Source of the DNA: Durusdinium trenchii | Lineage: Eukaryota; Sar; Dinophyceae; Suessiales; Symbiodiniaceae | Assembly: GCA_963970005.1 (NCBI GenBank) | Contig: CAXAMN010025250.1 | Span: 1,323,164 to 1,387,163, forward strand | DNA: 64,000 bases | Reading direction: 5' to 3' | Shown here: in pieces, positions 1 to 10,579 of the stretch | How positions within the stretch are numbered: the first letter of the stretch is position 1 | Layout: each line of letters opens with the position of its first letter | Program-made: the position numbers and the translations under genes | The notes under the pieces: model-generated | What the model was told of the DNA's origin: nothing | Database searches by the model: none | Seen by the model: the letters and a program-made list of their open reading frames with translations, nothing else

Positions 1-1560
1 GTCGCATGTGTCTCTTCACCCTCAGTGGACCGAAAAATATAAAGAGGTCGCCTGAAATTAGGGTTGGTTTCTCCACCAAAGAGGACTAGGTGAGGAAAGG
101 TTAAGCTTTACTTCCAGATCTTTCCAGTGGATGGAGTGGATGGAGACATACACCCTGGAAGAGACCCACATGGAACCTGAAAACCACAGGGTTGCAAAAT
201 GTTGCAAAGGACCATAGATGAAAAAAGTCTTCCAACTGTCCATGCCATCAGGTTCCATGTGGGTCTCTTCCCGGGTGTACATGAACCAACAATATCCAAC
301 AACTATACATCTGCGCACCCTGCGTGGTCCCGCTTCACTGGATCCACACTACGGCGTCTTCGAGGTCGACTCTCCGAGATCGTTTACAGCCAAGACCCCT
401 CTACCGAGTTGCAACTCTGGCCTCAAAACTCTTCCTAGGGCTCCTGGCCGACATCCGTTTCGAAGATGGTTGGGGTGGATTTTGGGCTAACCACATTATG
501 CTGGCAGCTGGACTTAGCAAAGCCAACAGCATGGTAATTGAGAACTGAGAACTGTTTCAAGGATCACATTGGCACCAGCCTGGTGGCAAGCCTTGTGCTG
601 GTGCTTCCATGTCGAACTTGCCTCGCACCCTGCACATGGAAGAAACTGATGTGTGGTCGTCCGCACATGACCGTGATGACTTGGGATTTCAATTCACGAT
701 AGACACCCTAGGGCTCCAAATACCTTCTTAGAAGGTGTTTGGGAAGGGTTTAAAGTTTAGAGGGTCCAAATACCTTCTGAGGAGGTACTTGGAGCTCTAG
801 GGACAGAGCTGCTCAATATTGAATTTGTCTTTTTCTGAATCCAGCCTTTTGGTCGGCGAGCCGATCCCACAACTCCGAAACAACATGGCCTTGCTGTCGG
901 TGGCAGAATCAACAGACAGTGCTCCGTTGCCTCTGCTGGTGATCCAAGCACTCTCAGACCTCAAAATCCAAAGCCATCTTCAGAAAGGCCCAGTCCATTC
1001 TATACAAAAAGAGAGCACATTGGAAGAAAACTGGGCCCAGTTGATCTCAGACAGACATTGGAAGAAACTGGCCCAGTCAGTCACCGTTCCCTTGAGCTAG
1101 AGAAGACTTGCCTGTACTCGTAGCTTTCGTCAAAAGGCTTGAAGGCGTAGCATCATCACCCCCAACATCCGAACCCACGATGAATTCGGTTGATGACGAT
1201 TTCTGCCCCAAGGGGGAGCAATGATTGGAAGGGGTTGATTTCTGGTAGTGGACCACGTAGTCACACCCTTAAGGATAAGTGATATAAGGTGAGAATTCCC
1301 AAGGACACACTTGCATTAAGCCTATCCTCCAGGACCCTCCGATTCAACTTTAGAGGTCTCTACGTTTGTGACCGAACTAGGCCAGGCCTGTTGATGACCG
1401 AACCAACCAGTGGATCCAGTTCAGTTGGGATAATTTGGGCATGCATTCAAAACGACCTGGAGCTCCACAACTCTTCTTCCCAGCTAGTCCATTCTCTTTT
1501 TTGATGGGTTAACCAGTCGCTTTTATCTGTGCCATGACCGCCATTTGCCTGACATGCTTC
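1..1560. other. Non-coding flank, no gene recognised
   Basis: Short ORFs occur in every frame, but none has recognisable motifs or a convincing exon structure. The only structure I can support is the hairpin element at about 702-803, listed separately. Confidence 0.5.
702..803. repeat. Short inverted-repeat (MITE-like) element, family A, copy 1
   Basis: The ends are near-complementary: CCTAGGGCTCCAAATACC at the left pairs with GGTACTTGGAGCTCTAGGG at the right. Inside are two palindromes built on CCAAATACCTTCT and AGAAGG. Related copies lie at about 3217-3308, 20027-20105 and 54891-54990. The size and ends suggest a non-autonomous DNA transposon, or a hairpin element that moves in some other way. 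Confidence 0.6.
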
Positions 1561-1611
1561 CAATTGGTGACCCCCATGTGCTTTTTCCCTTCCTTCGGCC
1601 ACCTCCACAGG

Positions 1612-1738
1612 TGGCCGCGGAGCTGGAACGTTTGCCGCTGCACCTGGCCGCCTTCCTCTCGGACGCGGGACCCTCCGGCCAAACGGGGCCACCTGGCGAT
1701 GGGCGGAGAACGGCGGGGGAGAGCGGCCAAAGAGATCT
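1612..1738 (+). CDS. Possible isolated exon, unknown product
   Basis: After a splice-acceptor-like CCACAG, a GC-rich frame reads VAAELERLPLHLAAFLSDAG and then a Gly/Pro-rich stretch. The first half could form an amphipathic helix. I recognise no family. It lies upstream of the helicase exons on the same strand, but nothing links them directly. It could be a chance ORF in GC-rich DNA. Confidence 0.25.
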
Positions 1739-2483
1739 CGTAGCTGTGACACTGTGAAGATCGCGAAGGTTCCGCAACTTGATGGGCACATGCGGAATGA
1801 GGATGGTTTCAGAATATGAGGTGTGCAATGGTGTGCATGTGTGCTTTCTGAGCCGTGGAAGGCATGGAGTTTGTATGGTTTTCAGGTGGGTGCAACTGGA
1901 TGGCACTGCCACTTGAGATTCAGCAAACGCTCACTCGGTTGGTTGGTCTACTCGCTGGATTGGAATTTGTTGGGGTTGTAGATGATGCATGAGCGCAAGA
2001 TCTGTTTGGACCAGCAGAAGTTGAAGTGTATTGAGAGTGGCCCCCATTCTGCAGGGCCCAACCCAACACATAATTCATGTGTTTTTCTCAATGGAACAAT
2101 AGAAGACTGTTCCAACATCCGCCAAGCACAGCAAGTGGGGTCAGAGTCCAAGTATAGTCCCTTTGTCTCTGTATAGGGCAAAGATTTGATAAGGAAGAGA
2201 AGACGTTGCCCAACAAGCAGGATTTTGCTTCTGCCTGGAAGGTCTCTTTGCGAGTAGAGGTTTAAAAAAGAGGCACGCCCTTGGCAGTTTTGCAACAATA
2301 GAGGTTCCACGTAGAGGTCCTACGGTCCTACACGTTTTACAGTTGATGCTTGAGGGTCAAAACTGCTCGAAAAGGAGGATCACCAATGAGGATTGGACCG
2401 GTCGGCCCGGGTCCCCCGCCCAGTGAGTTCGGTTCCTGACCATCGCCGATTTGGTCCATCACTCACATAGTTCTCTGAACTGG

Positions 2484-2564
2484 TTTAAGGGAAAATCTAC
2501 AGGAAACCCATGGTTTTTGGAGGTGAGAAGCATATAGTTTCCCCTAGATTTTCCCTTAAACCCA
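2484..2564. repeat. Hairpin (MITE-like) element, family B, copy 1
   Basis: TTTAAGGGAAAATCTACAGG at the left is matched by its near reverse complement, CCTAGATTTTCCCTTAAA, at the right, around a ~30-base loop. A second copy lies at about 40213-40277. Confidence 0.65.
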
Positions 2565-2615
2565 ATCTGGGAATAGTACCGGGTCTTCGTTTTTCACTCC
2601 AATCGTTTGAGACAG

Positions 2616-2751
2616 GTTACGTCCTCCTCGCAGCGAAAAGAGCAACTCCTCCTCGAGGCCGAAGACGCACTCCGCTTCCTCAAGCGAACTGCCTCAGCGG
2701 CTTTGGGGCTTGCCGCAATGCAAAGAGACCAGGCAAGTGCGGCAAAACAGG
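2616..2751 (+). CDS. Possible isolated exon, helical segment of unknown protein
   Basis: Bounded by an acceptor-like ACAG/GTT and a donor-like ACAG/GTTGG, this frame encodes an Arg/Lys/Glu/Ala-rich helical segment that includes EQLLLEAEDALRFLKRTA. GC content is higher than in the AT-rich DNA that follows, as expected for a dinoflagellate exon. The family is not recognised. It may belong to the same gene as the candidate exon at about 1.6 kb. Confidence 0.35.
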
Positions 2752-2869
2752 TTGGTCACTTTTGGAACACCTACGAGGTAATTACTTCATACGCTTGCAG
2801 ATTGTTCATTTGTTATATAAGAACCATGAACCATGTAAGAACCGCTTTGAAGTGGTAAATAAAAAAGTA

Positions 2870-3847
2870 AATATAATTTATACACTAATATGCTGCTTTA
2901 ATATACTTTCTAACTTGTCTTCCCCGAGTCTTGCATCATGCTACACAAGTAGCATGCACTTCTCAGACCAGACCAGATGTTCCCTGTTCGCTGGGTTGTA
3001 GGAGTCCAGGGCTGGGATTTGTTGAAACTGGCTCGTGGTGAATTGACAGTCAGCTGACAGTGAAGCTGTGGGAATCCACTGCTGTGGGTCTCAGGTGCTT
3101 TTTGCAGCAGTGCGGCCTTTGCTCCTCAGGGCGACTTGGGTGGATGAGCAGGATCCTCACTCAAGCGGACGATCAGAATAGCTATATAAATTTATGTCGC
3201 TTTAAGGTTGTTGTTTCCCTGGGGCTCCAACCATATCCTCAGTGGTTAGACCCCCCAAACCCACCCCAACCACCTTCTCAGGAGGTACTGGTAGTTGGAG
3301 CCCTAGGGTTTGATACACTGAAACAAACATGCAGATTCAGTCGTGTTTTGCTCTTCCACAAGAAATTAGATGAGATAGCTGGTTCCCCGATATCATTACA
3401 GGACATCAACGCATCTCCGACTAAGCACTCAATCAAAGTCTTTACTCAAAACCTAAGACCTACAGTGACGTACAGTAAGGCCTCTTGAAGTCTTGAGCTT
3501 TCGTAGCTTCCAGGAACTGCCAAAACGGATGTACTTGGGCTTGAGTACGGGAGTACTTAGATGTTTCAAGGTCTTGGTGCTTTCGCACCCGGCACATGCC
3601 CACTGACAGACAAAACTCAAACATCCAATAAATATGTATATATATACCTGCCTAACCCTGGTGTGCAAAATTGTCGCCGGTTGGCGAGATTGAAGAAAAA
3701 CACGCTCTTTCCCACCAAGAACGTCGTTTCAAGGAAAAAACGTCGTTTGGCATATGCCACGCTAACAGGTTGCTCAAGCAGAGCTACCGCTAAGCCCCCA
3801 ACTGTCACACACCAGCCCCCAGTATGTTTTCTAGCAAACGCCACGTC
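2870..3847. other. Non-coding spacer with family A hairpin
   Basis: AT-rich spacer. It contains a family A inverted-repeat element at about 3217-3308 (left end CCCTGGGGCTCCAAC, right end GTTGGAGCCCTAGGG). No coding exon is evident. Confidence 0.45.
3217..3308. repeat. Inverted-repeat element, family A, copy 2
   Basis: CCCTGGGGCTCCAAC and GTTGGAGCCCTAGGG form the terminal inverted repeats. An internal CACCTTCTCAGGAGGTACT palindrome matches the core of the other family A copies. Confidence 0.6.
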
Positions 3848-5563
3848 TCACATTCCGTCAGAACGTGACCTTTCATGTCTTTCCAGAAGAAGTGAAGCTT
3901 TGATCAAATAGAATTGCAGCACACGTTGGGACATCACACGGCCATCAATGGATAGGGCCACCCTACAAATCCTTCCGATGAAGTCCTCATCCTGCTGGCA
4001 ATCAAAGGCCACAGGTGAAAATACAACCTCATCCCCACGGTCAATCTGACCCTTCAAATCCAGAAGAAGATGCTTGAAGAAGTGCATCTTTGGCTTCACG
4101 CCATACAGACACCATTGCTTCTGCATTGCGTATTCAGCCAAAACTTGGAAGCCATTCAGGAAAGCTTGGCCTCGCTCACAGAGTAGTGCTGCACACTGTG
4201 GCTGAAGAAACAAATTGTGGTCATACAACATGTTAAAGAAGCGAATTCCAACCCGCGATGTGGAACGAATGATTTCCAGAATCTTGTTCCGTTCGGGGCA
4301 CGTGTTCTCACTCAGAAACCCAGTGGCTGCCACGGCAACCCACTTCACCATCAGGGTCACGTCTGACCCCTTGGCATTCACCCATGGATAACTCGAGGTG
4401 TTCTTATACATGAAAAACTGTTTGGTGAAGCTCCGAAGTGAAGCCGTTTTGCCCTCCGCCCGTAGCCACAACCTAAAGCTCCCATAGGCACGCTCCAACT
4501 TGATGTCAATGTTTCCGTCTGAGCCGAAGAGATCCCAGCGTATCCACAGGAATACTGTAGACCCAACGAAGTCTCTGAAACTTCCTAGCCGCAACGTGTG
4601 GAAGACGTCGTGACGGTACATCCACTCTGGTTTGTTCCTGTCAAACTGTATGTCTGCAAGAAGGGGTGGATCATTGGAGTCCCATGGTCTGCACAAGAAT
4701 AATGTTGATGTCCACGGCGCTGTGTCCGACAAGTCTTCTGGAGGATAGCCCGGCTCACCAGCTAAGCATTGGTGGCAACAAGCCACATCCCGAACCCGCC
4801 CCTTGTGCTCGTAGCCTCTTGTTAATTTTGCAGTTTTGGAATGCCATCGCAGATCTCCTTTAGCGCCAATCACTATTGGGAACCACTTCTTGCCGGACAC
4901 CTCAATTCCACTTTCATAGAGCTCCTTGAACATCCCAGCCACATGCCTCAACAGATCGTCGTTCACCTCCTTGTATTTTTTCCCAAGGGTACCTGCAAGA
5001 ACATAGATTGGCCAGTGTTGCAAGTAGCTGTGCCCCTTCATATTGCTCCGCAGCTTAGCCAGATTCCCACTAACTGTTTTTTTGGCAGGCTTCAGATTGG
5101 ATGGTGAGCAAGTCCGGCAGACTGGGTTAGGTTTCATCATACCCAGTACGGCCTGGAATCCAACAACAGTCGTGTTTGACCTCCGCTTGCCTTTACCCTC
5201 ATCCCCATGCAGGAGTACAGGGATACAGCATGAGAGGTCATCATGACGCAAGAAAACCTCATGTTCATTGTGATACAGCTGGTACCCCTTCCAAAATGCG
5301 GTGAGGGAATCACTTGGATCACACGTAGTTCCAAACACCACTTCACAATGATGTTCAATCAAATACCTCAACATTTTGCCAGGGTTGAGGTAGTGTGTGG
5401 AAACCACGGTGTAGTCCTCACATACATGCTGAAGTAGATCCAACTCAACATTCCAGCCAACCCTCGACTTCTGAATAAAGCGGTATGCGTTGCGAGCCAA
5501 ATTGGTTTTGGACTTCTTTTCCGGCGGGCGCTGGCCATGTTCCTGCCGAGACCGTTCTTGCAT
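3848..5563 (-). CDS. Transposase-like protein, C-terminal exon (571 codons)
   Basis: This is the longest uninterrupted frame in the window and reads as a compact soluble protein. Visible blocks, in order: a basic start (about residues 1-35), VLLHGDEGKGKRR (about 117-129), a paired-Cys stretch with CCHQC (about 260), YRHDVFHTLRLGSFRDFVG (about 318-336) and KPKMHFFKHLLLDL (about 494-507). The order HGDEG, then Asp-x-x-His-Thr, then KxHxxxHL recalls CACTA/Plavaka-type transposases, so a role in element movement is inferred rather than shown. The first Met is arbitrary: upstream bases could hold an acceptor, and this may be the last exon of the larger minus-strand gene. No frameshift or internal stop is seen. 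Confidence 0.6.
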   Translation of the reverse strand: MQERSRQEHGQRPPEKKSKTNLARNAYRFIQKSRVGWNVELDLLQHVCEDYTVVSTHYLNPGKMLRYLIEHHCEVVFGTTCDPSDSLTAFWKGYQLYHNEHEVFLRHDDLSCCIPVLLHGDEGKGKRRSNTTVVGFQAVLGMMKPNPVCRTCSPSNLKPAKKTVSGNLAKLRSNMKGHSYLQHWPIYVLAGTLGKKYKEVNDDLLRHVAGMFKELYESGIEVSGKKWFPIVIGAKGDLRWHSKTAKLTRGYEHKGRVRDVACCHQCLAGEPGYPPEDLSDTAPWTSTLFLCRPWDSNDPPLLADIQFDRNKPEWMYRHDVFHTLRLGSFRDFVGSTVFLWIRWDLFGSDGNIDIKLERAYGSFRLWLRAEGKTASLRSFTKQFFMYKNTSSYPWVNAKGSDVTLMVKWVAVAATGFLSENTCPERNKILEIIRSTSRVGIRFFNMLYDHNLFLQPQCAALLCERGQAFLNGFQVLAEYAMQKQWCLYGVKPKMHFFKHLLLDLKGQIDRGDEVVFSPVAFDCQQDEDFIGRICRVALSIDGRVMSQRVLQFYLIKASLLLERHERSRSDGM

Positions 5564-6053
5564 ACGGTAGCAAAGCTGAGCTGGAACCTTAGCCGTTTCA
5601 GATGCTCCACTGACTCAGTGGGCAACAGGAAGCTAGTGGGCCACACGTTAGCTCACTTGAAACAACAATGAGGCTAGCACACCATCCGCTATAGCTTCAG
5701 CATAGGCTGCACTCAGAGGTCTTTTTCTTGATGCACCCGAAGATGTAGATGCCTGACCTGGCACAGTTTAGGAAAACGATCTCACCAGCAGAAGTTTGTG
5801 TACTTTTGCACTCTAGCAAAGCTTGTTGCTTAGGGCGTGGCAGCCCCTTTTCACGGCTCTGGCTCCCAACTAAGTGCTTACATGTAATTTGCAAATTCGA
5901 CATGAGATTTCCATGTCTAGGATATCTTCAGATTGACTGACCTGTTTTGAAGAAAACAGCCAGAACACTTGAACAGTACACAGTAACAAAAACGGTTACG
6001 GTAGGAGTACATACATCAACATCAAAAGCCTTTGGCGGCACTGCAGTGCCACC

Positions 6054-6203
6054 TGTCTTCAGGTGGATCTGGTGTGCTTTGAAGGCTTCTTTTTTGCATC
6101 AGCCTTCGCGCCACCCGGCTTTGCCGGAGCCTTGGCGCTAGCTTTTGCAGCTCGGGCAGACGTCCTACGTGGTTTTGGTTCATTGGTCTTCTTTCCCTTC
6201 GGC
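6054..6203 (-). CDS. Lys/Ala-rich basic exon
   Basis: On the minus strand the frame reads PKGKKTNEPKPRRTSARAAK and continues with AKA/KKK motifs to a TGA near 6054. The composition is like a histone H1 tail and suggests nucleic-acid binding or a nuclear signal. It sits between the coiled-coil exon and the transposase-like ORF of the same strand. Confidence 0.45.
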
Positions 6204-6328
6204 AGGTACGGCCTGCATGGCACCAAGGCTCAACAGAGTTATTCAACATGTGAAGGCCAGGCCTTGATCGGGTCTCCAAACCCAAGCCCTCCATCGCCCT
6301 GAAGAAAACCAAGTGGGAACAGTCAACC

Positions 6329-6420
6329 ATAGGTGTAATTAAGCACCCGACGCTTTTCTGGCTTGGTGAAAGGCTTCTCGAAGGTGTTCTTCTGACCTGG
6401 ATATGGAAAGCGGTTCTCAA
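6329..6420 (-). CDS. Short exon ending in LNYTYG
   Basis: The frame reads ENRFPYPGQKNTFEKPFTKP, then EKRRVLNYTYG and a TGA. It is rich in Pro, Lys and aromatic residues and is in the same orientation as its neighbours. Whether the TGA is the true end or lies in an intron is unclear. Confidence 0.35.
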
Positions 6421-6439
6421 AGACTTTTACCTAGCACAG

Positions 6440-6554
6440 CTAAGTCACAGGCTGTTCAGTAAAGCCATCCACCACACCACTGGTATAAAGCTTGTCAATG
6501 GTAGAAGTGACTTCCTTGAGCTCCTCCATCACCGAGGACATCTTCTTCATCATC
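6440..6554 (-). CDS. Coiled-coil exon
   Basis: After the acceptor GCGGAG/GATG, the frame reads MMKKMSSVMEELKEVTSTID and then KLYTSGVVDGF, ending at TAG (6440-6442). The Met/Leu/Val spacing fits a short coiled coil. The exon just 5' of it (about 6620-6700, with LDLGYQKLKSADKLTDLQQQ) has the same character. Confidence 0.45.
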
Positions 6555-6619
6555 CTCCGCGTTGAGGCCAAGCCGGACAGGAGGGGGACGGGGAATGAAA
6601 GCAAAACAGACTTGTGTCA

Positions 6620-6705
6620 AGTAACTGTTGTTGCAAATCCGTCAACTTGTCGGCAGACTTCAATTTCTGATAGCCAAGATCCAACCTGGTGACCCGTTTC
6701 TCCAA
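6620..6705 (-). CDS. Coiled-coil exon, upstream piece
   Basis: The frame contains RLDLGYQKLKSADKLTDLQQ and then QLLD, with regularly spaced Leu residues. It probably splices to the coiled-coil exon at 6440-6554. The boundaries are approximate. Confidence 0.35.
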
Positions 6706-6789
6706 GCATGTCCTTGGGCGAAGCAACGAGGAATGCAAAAAGGCTAGGAGAAAGCAACTGAAATAACCTTGTTGCATCAACTGGCAAGG

Positions 6790-6976
6790 GACACCATTTT
6801 TGTAGCAATGGATGATGGTAATGCATCTAACTCCAGCTCTGGTAGGCCTGCCTTCTTACGTTGACTCTTGGCCTGCTCATCGGCAGCCTTGTTTCTCGCC
6901 TCATTCTCATCCATCTCCAGGTCTGAGTCATCAATGTCCACCAGGCCCCCGGTGGGCGCTGCATTGGGTTCAGCAC
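6790..6976 (-). CDS. Acidic exon with Asp/Glu-rich centre
   Basis: After the acceptor TGCAG/GTGCTG, the frame runs open for about 60 codons. It includes GLVDIDDSDLEMDENEARNK and ends in LPSSIATKMV. The mix of acidic and Lys-rich helix fits a regulatory or protein-binding segment of the large gene. The family is unknown. Confidence 0.45.
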
Positions 6977-7177
6977 CTGCAAAAGGACAATCCTTTAACC
7001 GGATGCTCTAAAATCACACTCAGACACTCTTGAGAAAGAGCTCATGAAAGAGCAAAGTTCAGGGTGGTTCCGAGGGTGCATTAACTCTAGTTGGTGCAAG
7101 AACGACCTCTCAAACCTTCAAAAGTTTAGAGCAAACAGAAAGGCCAAAGGGTCAGAAAACAGTAGTTTAAACCACAC

Positions 7178-7414
7178 GCGCATAGAGTGATTTTCAATGA
7201 GCCACTCATTAGTAGGGCCTTGTCCGCCCTTGACATCCTTTGGTTTGATGTTCAGGTCATGGTTCTTCACTGGCCCTGAAAAAGCTGCTGGTCGTTCATG
7301 GTGGGACATGTCGCCAGCATCCTCCGTCCAAGACAGCTTCCTTTTGAGTGCGGTCTTTGACCTCTTCCTAAGGTTTGGGCAATCAGAAGCAACATCGAAA
7401 CTCACTTCTACCAA
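7178..7414 (-). CDS. Exon of the large minus-strand gene (SWTEDAG / KGGQGPTNEWL)
   Basis: The frame contains ALKRKLSWTEDAG, HDLNIKPKDVKGGQGPTNEW and LIENHSM. A GTGTGG donor follows ATGCGC near 7178. These blocks resemble a conserved segment I recall from repeated Symbiodinium hypothetical proteins. The function is unknown. Confidence 0.5.
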
Positions 7415-7439
7415 TGAAAGGTATACGACATAGAGTCAT

Positions 7440-7561
7440 TTCCAATCATATCCAACACCACCCCAGGTCAAGCCAAGATACAGCTGGGAACCTTTCACTG
7501 CCGTCTCAGCCCAATACAACATGAGGTCCGGCTCATATCTATCTTGCCTGCAGTATATGTT
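7440..7561 (-). CDS. Exon with EPDLMLYWAETAVKGSQ
   Basis: The frame reads YCRQDRYEPDLMLYWAETAV and then KGSQLYLGLTWGGVGYDW before a stop. It is rich in Tyr and Trp. Its orientation and its spacing to the next exon fit the large minus-strand gene. Confidence 0.45.
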
Positions 7562-7632
7562 GGAAAGAATCATTGGTGAGAAACATGTGAGTACAAACAA
7601 TACCTACCAAGTCAAGTGATTCTCACCTCATC

Positions 7633-7738
7633 AGGCGTCTGGGGTTTTCCAGTGCTTGGGACTTGATAGCAGCCACACGTGGCCTTGGATGCTTGCAACA
7701 GACATCGACAACAAGCTCCAAATTGTCATCAGCAGCTA
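7633..7738 (-). CDS. Exon with LELVVDVCCKHPRPRVAAIK
   Basis: An open frame of about 34 codons ends in NPRRLMR, followed at once by GTGAGAATC, a canonical GT donor. This clean boundary is one of the better signs that the minus-strand segments are spliced. Confidence 0.5.
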
Positions 7739-7794
7739 TAACAAAGGAAAACTTGGGGGATAAAGTTTATTGATCGTTCAACTTCCTCAAAGTT

Positions 7795-7965
7795 GCTCAC
7801 TGAAGCCCTCATCGTACATGGCTTGTTCCGACATATATTTCCCCTCAATCAAAAGGTCATTTGATAGTGAGTCTTCTCTCAGGAGTTCCACCTCCTCCAC
7901 GAAGCTGTCCTCTAGGGGTTGGCCCAGCAAGTCGAAAACAACCAGAAGTGAAACACATGTAATTA
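7795..7965 (-). CDS. Acidic exon (DSFVEEVELLREDSLSNDLL)
   Basis: The minus-strand frame reads LLGQPLEDSFVEEVELLRED and then SLSNDLLIEGKYMSEQAMYD. It is strongly acidic. It lies between the 8.1-8.9 kb exon and the 7.63 kb exon of the same gene. The ends are approximate. Confidence 0.4.
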
Positions 7966-8132
7966 CTGTATTGTTTGTATTGTTCATAAGACGCGGGTCA
8001 CCCAGTTGGAATTTCTTGATTATGGCTCAAAAGCTCCATTGGCTCCATTTTGGGGGCCAGTTGGGGGCCTTGAGGTGGTGAATGGAAAGTCAAGATAGCA
8101 CTCCCAAGTCCCAAACCAAGTCAGCGCCCGAG

Positions 8133-8946
8133 TCCGTATCAAATCCACATGCTTGAAAAAGAGATAGCAGGTTCTTCTTGGCTTTGCCTTTGCAAAAGAA
8201 CTGGTTGCGGATATCAAGGGAAACCTTGAATTGTCCATGAGCGTTCGGCCGCATCAACCTCCGAAGCCGTGCGTCCACTGCAGCTTCCGACAGCCGCAGT
8301 TCCCCTGCAACTGGTGAATCAACTGTTTTATCACCCATCTCAGGAATAGTCACTTCTGACTTAGCGTGGGCTACAGGCGGTGTCACCGAGCGTGGTGTAG
8401 AATAGGAAGACCCCTCATCAGGAGTTTGCCTCAGTGTCCGTGCGCCCCTATGCCCACTTGGAGTGATGGTCTGTTCTGAAGCTGGTGGGGAAGGAGAGGG
8501 CGCCACCACCTTGCTCCGGCAAGGTGTGGCGACTGGCACCTCTGCGGGAACCTTCGGAGGCACTTCTGCAGGCTTGGACGGCTGGGGCGCCATCCGAGAA
8601 CAAAGGGCCGTGGCAAGTTCAGTATCCTCCACATCATCAATCAGGTCATACGCAGAGGTCTGTTCCTTACTTCTACAAGCTTGTGTTTTTATTGATGTGG
8701 TTTTGTGGACCCCGAAAAGAAACCAACATGTCTTTCGAGTGTCAATTTGAATGTCATCTAGATCCAAATCCGTTGATTGGCATTGCAATTTGCCCCACAC
8801 TTCAGCATCCGGCTCTGGATAGTAGACAGTGGCATCATCCTCATCCACCCCGGTGGAGGTACCCTCCTGCGCATGAACTTCCCTGGCCAGGCTTTGTTCC
8901 TTGGCCATCAGAGCCTGGCAGGGCGGGGCATCCCTGGTACATTCAT
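8133..8946 (-). CDS. Long exon region: Pro-rich linker plus conserved LRRLMRPN domain
   Basis: The open frame starts with acidic residues (VDEDDATVYYPEPDAEVWGK), passes through a Pro/Ala/Val-rich linker, and ends in a globular block containing LSEAAVDARLRRLMRPNAHG, FKVSLDIRNQ and KKNLLSLFQACGFDTD. I recall that last block, as a pattern, from many Symbiodinium hypothetical proteins with an ARLRR...KVLALF-type signature. An intron of about 70 bases may lie near 8660-8730, where the composition changes (WFLFGVHKTTSIKTQ). Confidence 0.5.
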
Positions 8947-9107
8947 AGTTAAAAAAGAAAATCAACCCTTTGCAGTCACCCCCAAACCTTTACCCAGCCC
9001 CCTAAGCACATCCAAGGGTCGGTGTGCAAGCTTTGGCGCATCCAGGGGTAGGTGCGCCTTAAAAAACATGAACCTCATGTGCACCATTGGAAAAGTATGG
9101 CGAACCC

Positions 9108-9290
9108 ACCTTCAATTCCAGCTCCAAAGCTGGATCATCGAACTCTTCCTTCACCATCCGCTCAGTCGGCTGGAGCTTTACTGTTTCTACTCCCTGCAAC
9201 AACGTCTCCGCCGACCATACATTGCTTCTCAAACCCTCCATGCCCACGAAGTCCCGAGACGCCCTGGTTGCACACCCTGAACCAAGACTT
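9108..9290 (-). CDS. Exon with MEGLRSNVWSAETLLQGVET
   Basis: The frame continues with PTERMVKEEFDDPALELELK and meets GTGGGTTCGCC, a GT donor, near 9108. An overlapping frame of similar length is probably a shadow. It belongs to the chain of minus-strand exons. Confidence 0.4.
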
Positions 9291-9494
9291 AGGGATGGAA
9301 ATGAAAGACCCATCATGTGCCTTGAAGGCTTCCAAACACTTGCAAGCGAGAGAATGCAATCTGTACATTCCAGAATGTGGTAAGAAGACAATACAACGCA
9401 ATCCTATTTTCAATCAAAGCGTTTCAAAGGTTGCAAGCCACTTCAAATTAGCCACCTGAAGGACACGTTGCCCATTCTCAGCAACATCAAATAT

Positions 9495-9580
9495 CACGAA
9501 AAATAAGTTGAAACAAATTACGCCGTTTCAACGCTTTTTTACGCCGTTTCAACGCTTTTTTACGCCGTTTCAAAACACCT
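9495..9580. repeat. Short tandem repeat, unit ACGCCGTTTCAACGCTTTTT
   Basis: The 20-base unit occurs twice in full and once in part (around 9520-9575). It lies in an intron of the large minus-strand gene. Confidence 0.7.
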
Positions 9581-9671
9581 TGATTTCCAACATATTTGTT
9601 CCAGATGGGCCGATCTCAGCTAGTTCAGGTGGGAGAATGAAACGAATTATGGGAAAGGACTCTCAATACTA

Positions 9672-9868
9672 ACTTGCTGGAATCCTCCCCCTCAAAGCGG
9701 CATCTACATCCGCCCACTCCTTTGGAATGGACAGCCCCTTTACCCCTCGCGCATAGCGCAAGCATGAGCGGAGCTCTGCTTCCTGCCAGGTTTCCGACCA
9801 ATCAGCTTCATAAAGAAGCTGCTGAAGCGAAGTGGAGGCATCAACCTGGGCCGGGCGTGCGACAGGAC
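9672..9868 (-). CDS. Exon with WSETWQEAELRSCLRYARGV
   Basis: The frame reads DASTSLQQLLYEADWSETWQ and then EAELRSCLRYARGVKGLSIP, followed by KEWADVDAAL. The character is helical, and GC is higher than in the flanking intron. The family is not recognised beyond its place in the large gene. Confidence 0.4.
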
Positions 9869-10100
9869 GGGTTTTTGAATTGTTCAACAACTACGTTCTT
9901 CCAAAAAACATTCTGCGTAAAGACCCGATCATTCGCCAACCTACAGGCGGGGATTCTTTCCACAACGGCACGAGCAAGACCAGCAGGATACATCCTTGGT
10001 CACGAGTACAACACTGTTCAAAACATAGTTGGGTGGGAGGCTGTCCAACAACTCTTTGACAAAAACCACCCTTTGGGGCATTGAACTGCCAACCTAGGTT

Positions 10101-10299
10101 CTGTGATTTCTTTAAATGCTTGGTGCCAGAAAATGCTGGCTTCCCTTGGGAATTCTTGTGGCGCCTGCAAAGACTCTTCTTCCCTCGTTTCAACCGACGC
10201 CCACGGAGCCGCGCATACACCTGTGAATTGGTAATGACCATAGTTGGCTTCAGCGTTCTAGCTCCAAAGGATTGCATGTTGAAGGTTGCTTTGTAGACC
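10101..10299 (-). CDS. Exon downstream of the methyltransferase-like core (FGARTLKPT)
   Basis: The frame reads MQSFGARTLKPTMVITNS and then QVYARLRGRRLKRGKKSLCR, a basic segment. In the repeated dinoflagellate family I recall, an F-G-x-x-T-x-K-x-T block follows the methyltransferase-like core, and the order here agrees. It may be the target-recognition or C-terminal lobe of that domain. Confidence 0.5.
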
Positions 10300-10579
10300 T
10301 TGGCTGAAACATCCCCAGGGCCATCGGTAGCTCTCCTGCTCTCAAAACGTCACCCCAAGACCCAAAAGTTAAAGGTTTATTCATTGCCATCAAGATGCAT
10401 TCATGCCTGCCCGCTTTAGAGATCTCAGCGCCCAAACTAGTCTAGAGTTCAACAAAACCACTGAGGATTTAGGGTGCTCCATGACAAAGCAGCACTCCAA
10501 GACGCCAAGAAGTAGAAGAATAAGGGATGTCCTTGTTCGGTCTCAGGGGGACATGGGAGGTATCAAAATTATTTGCTAG

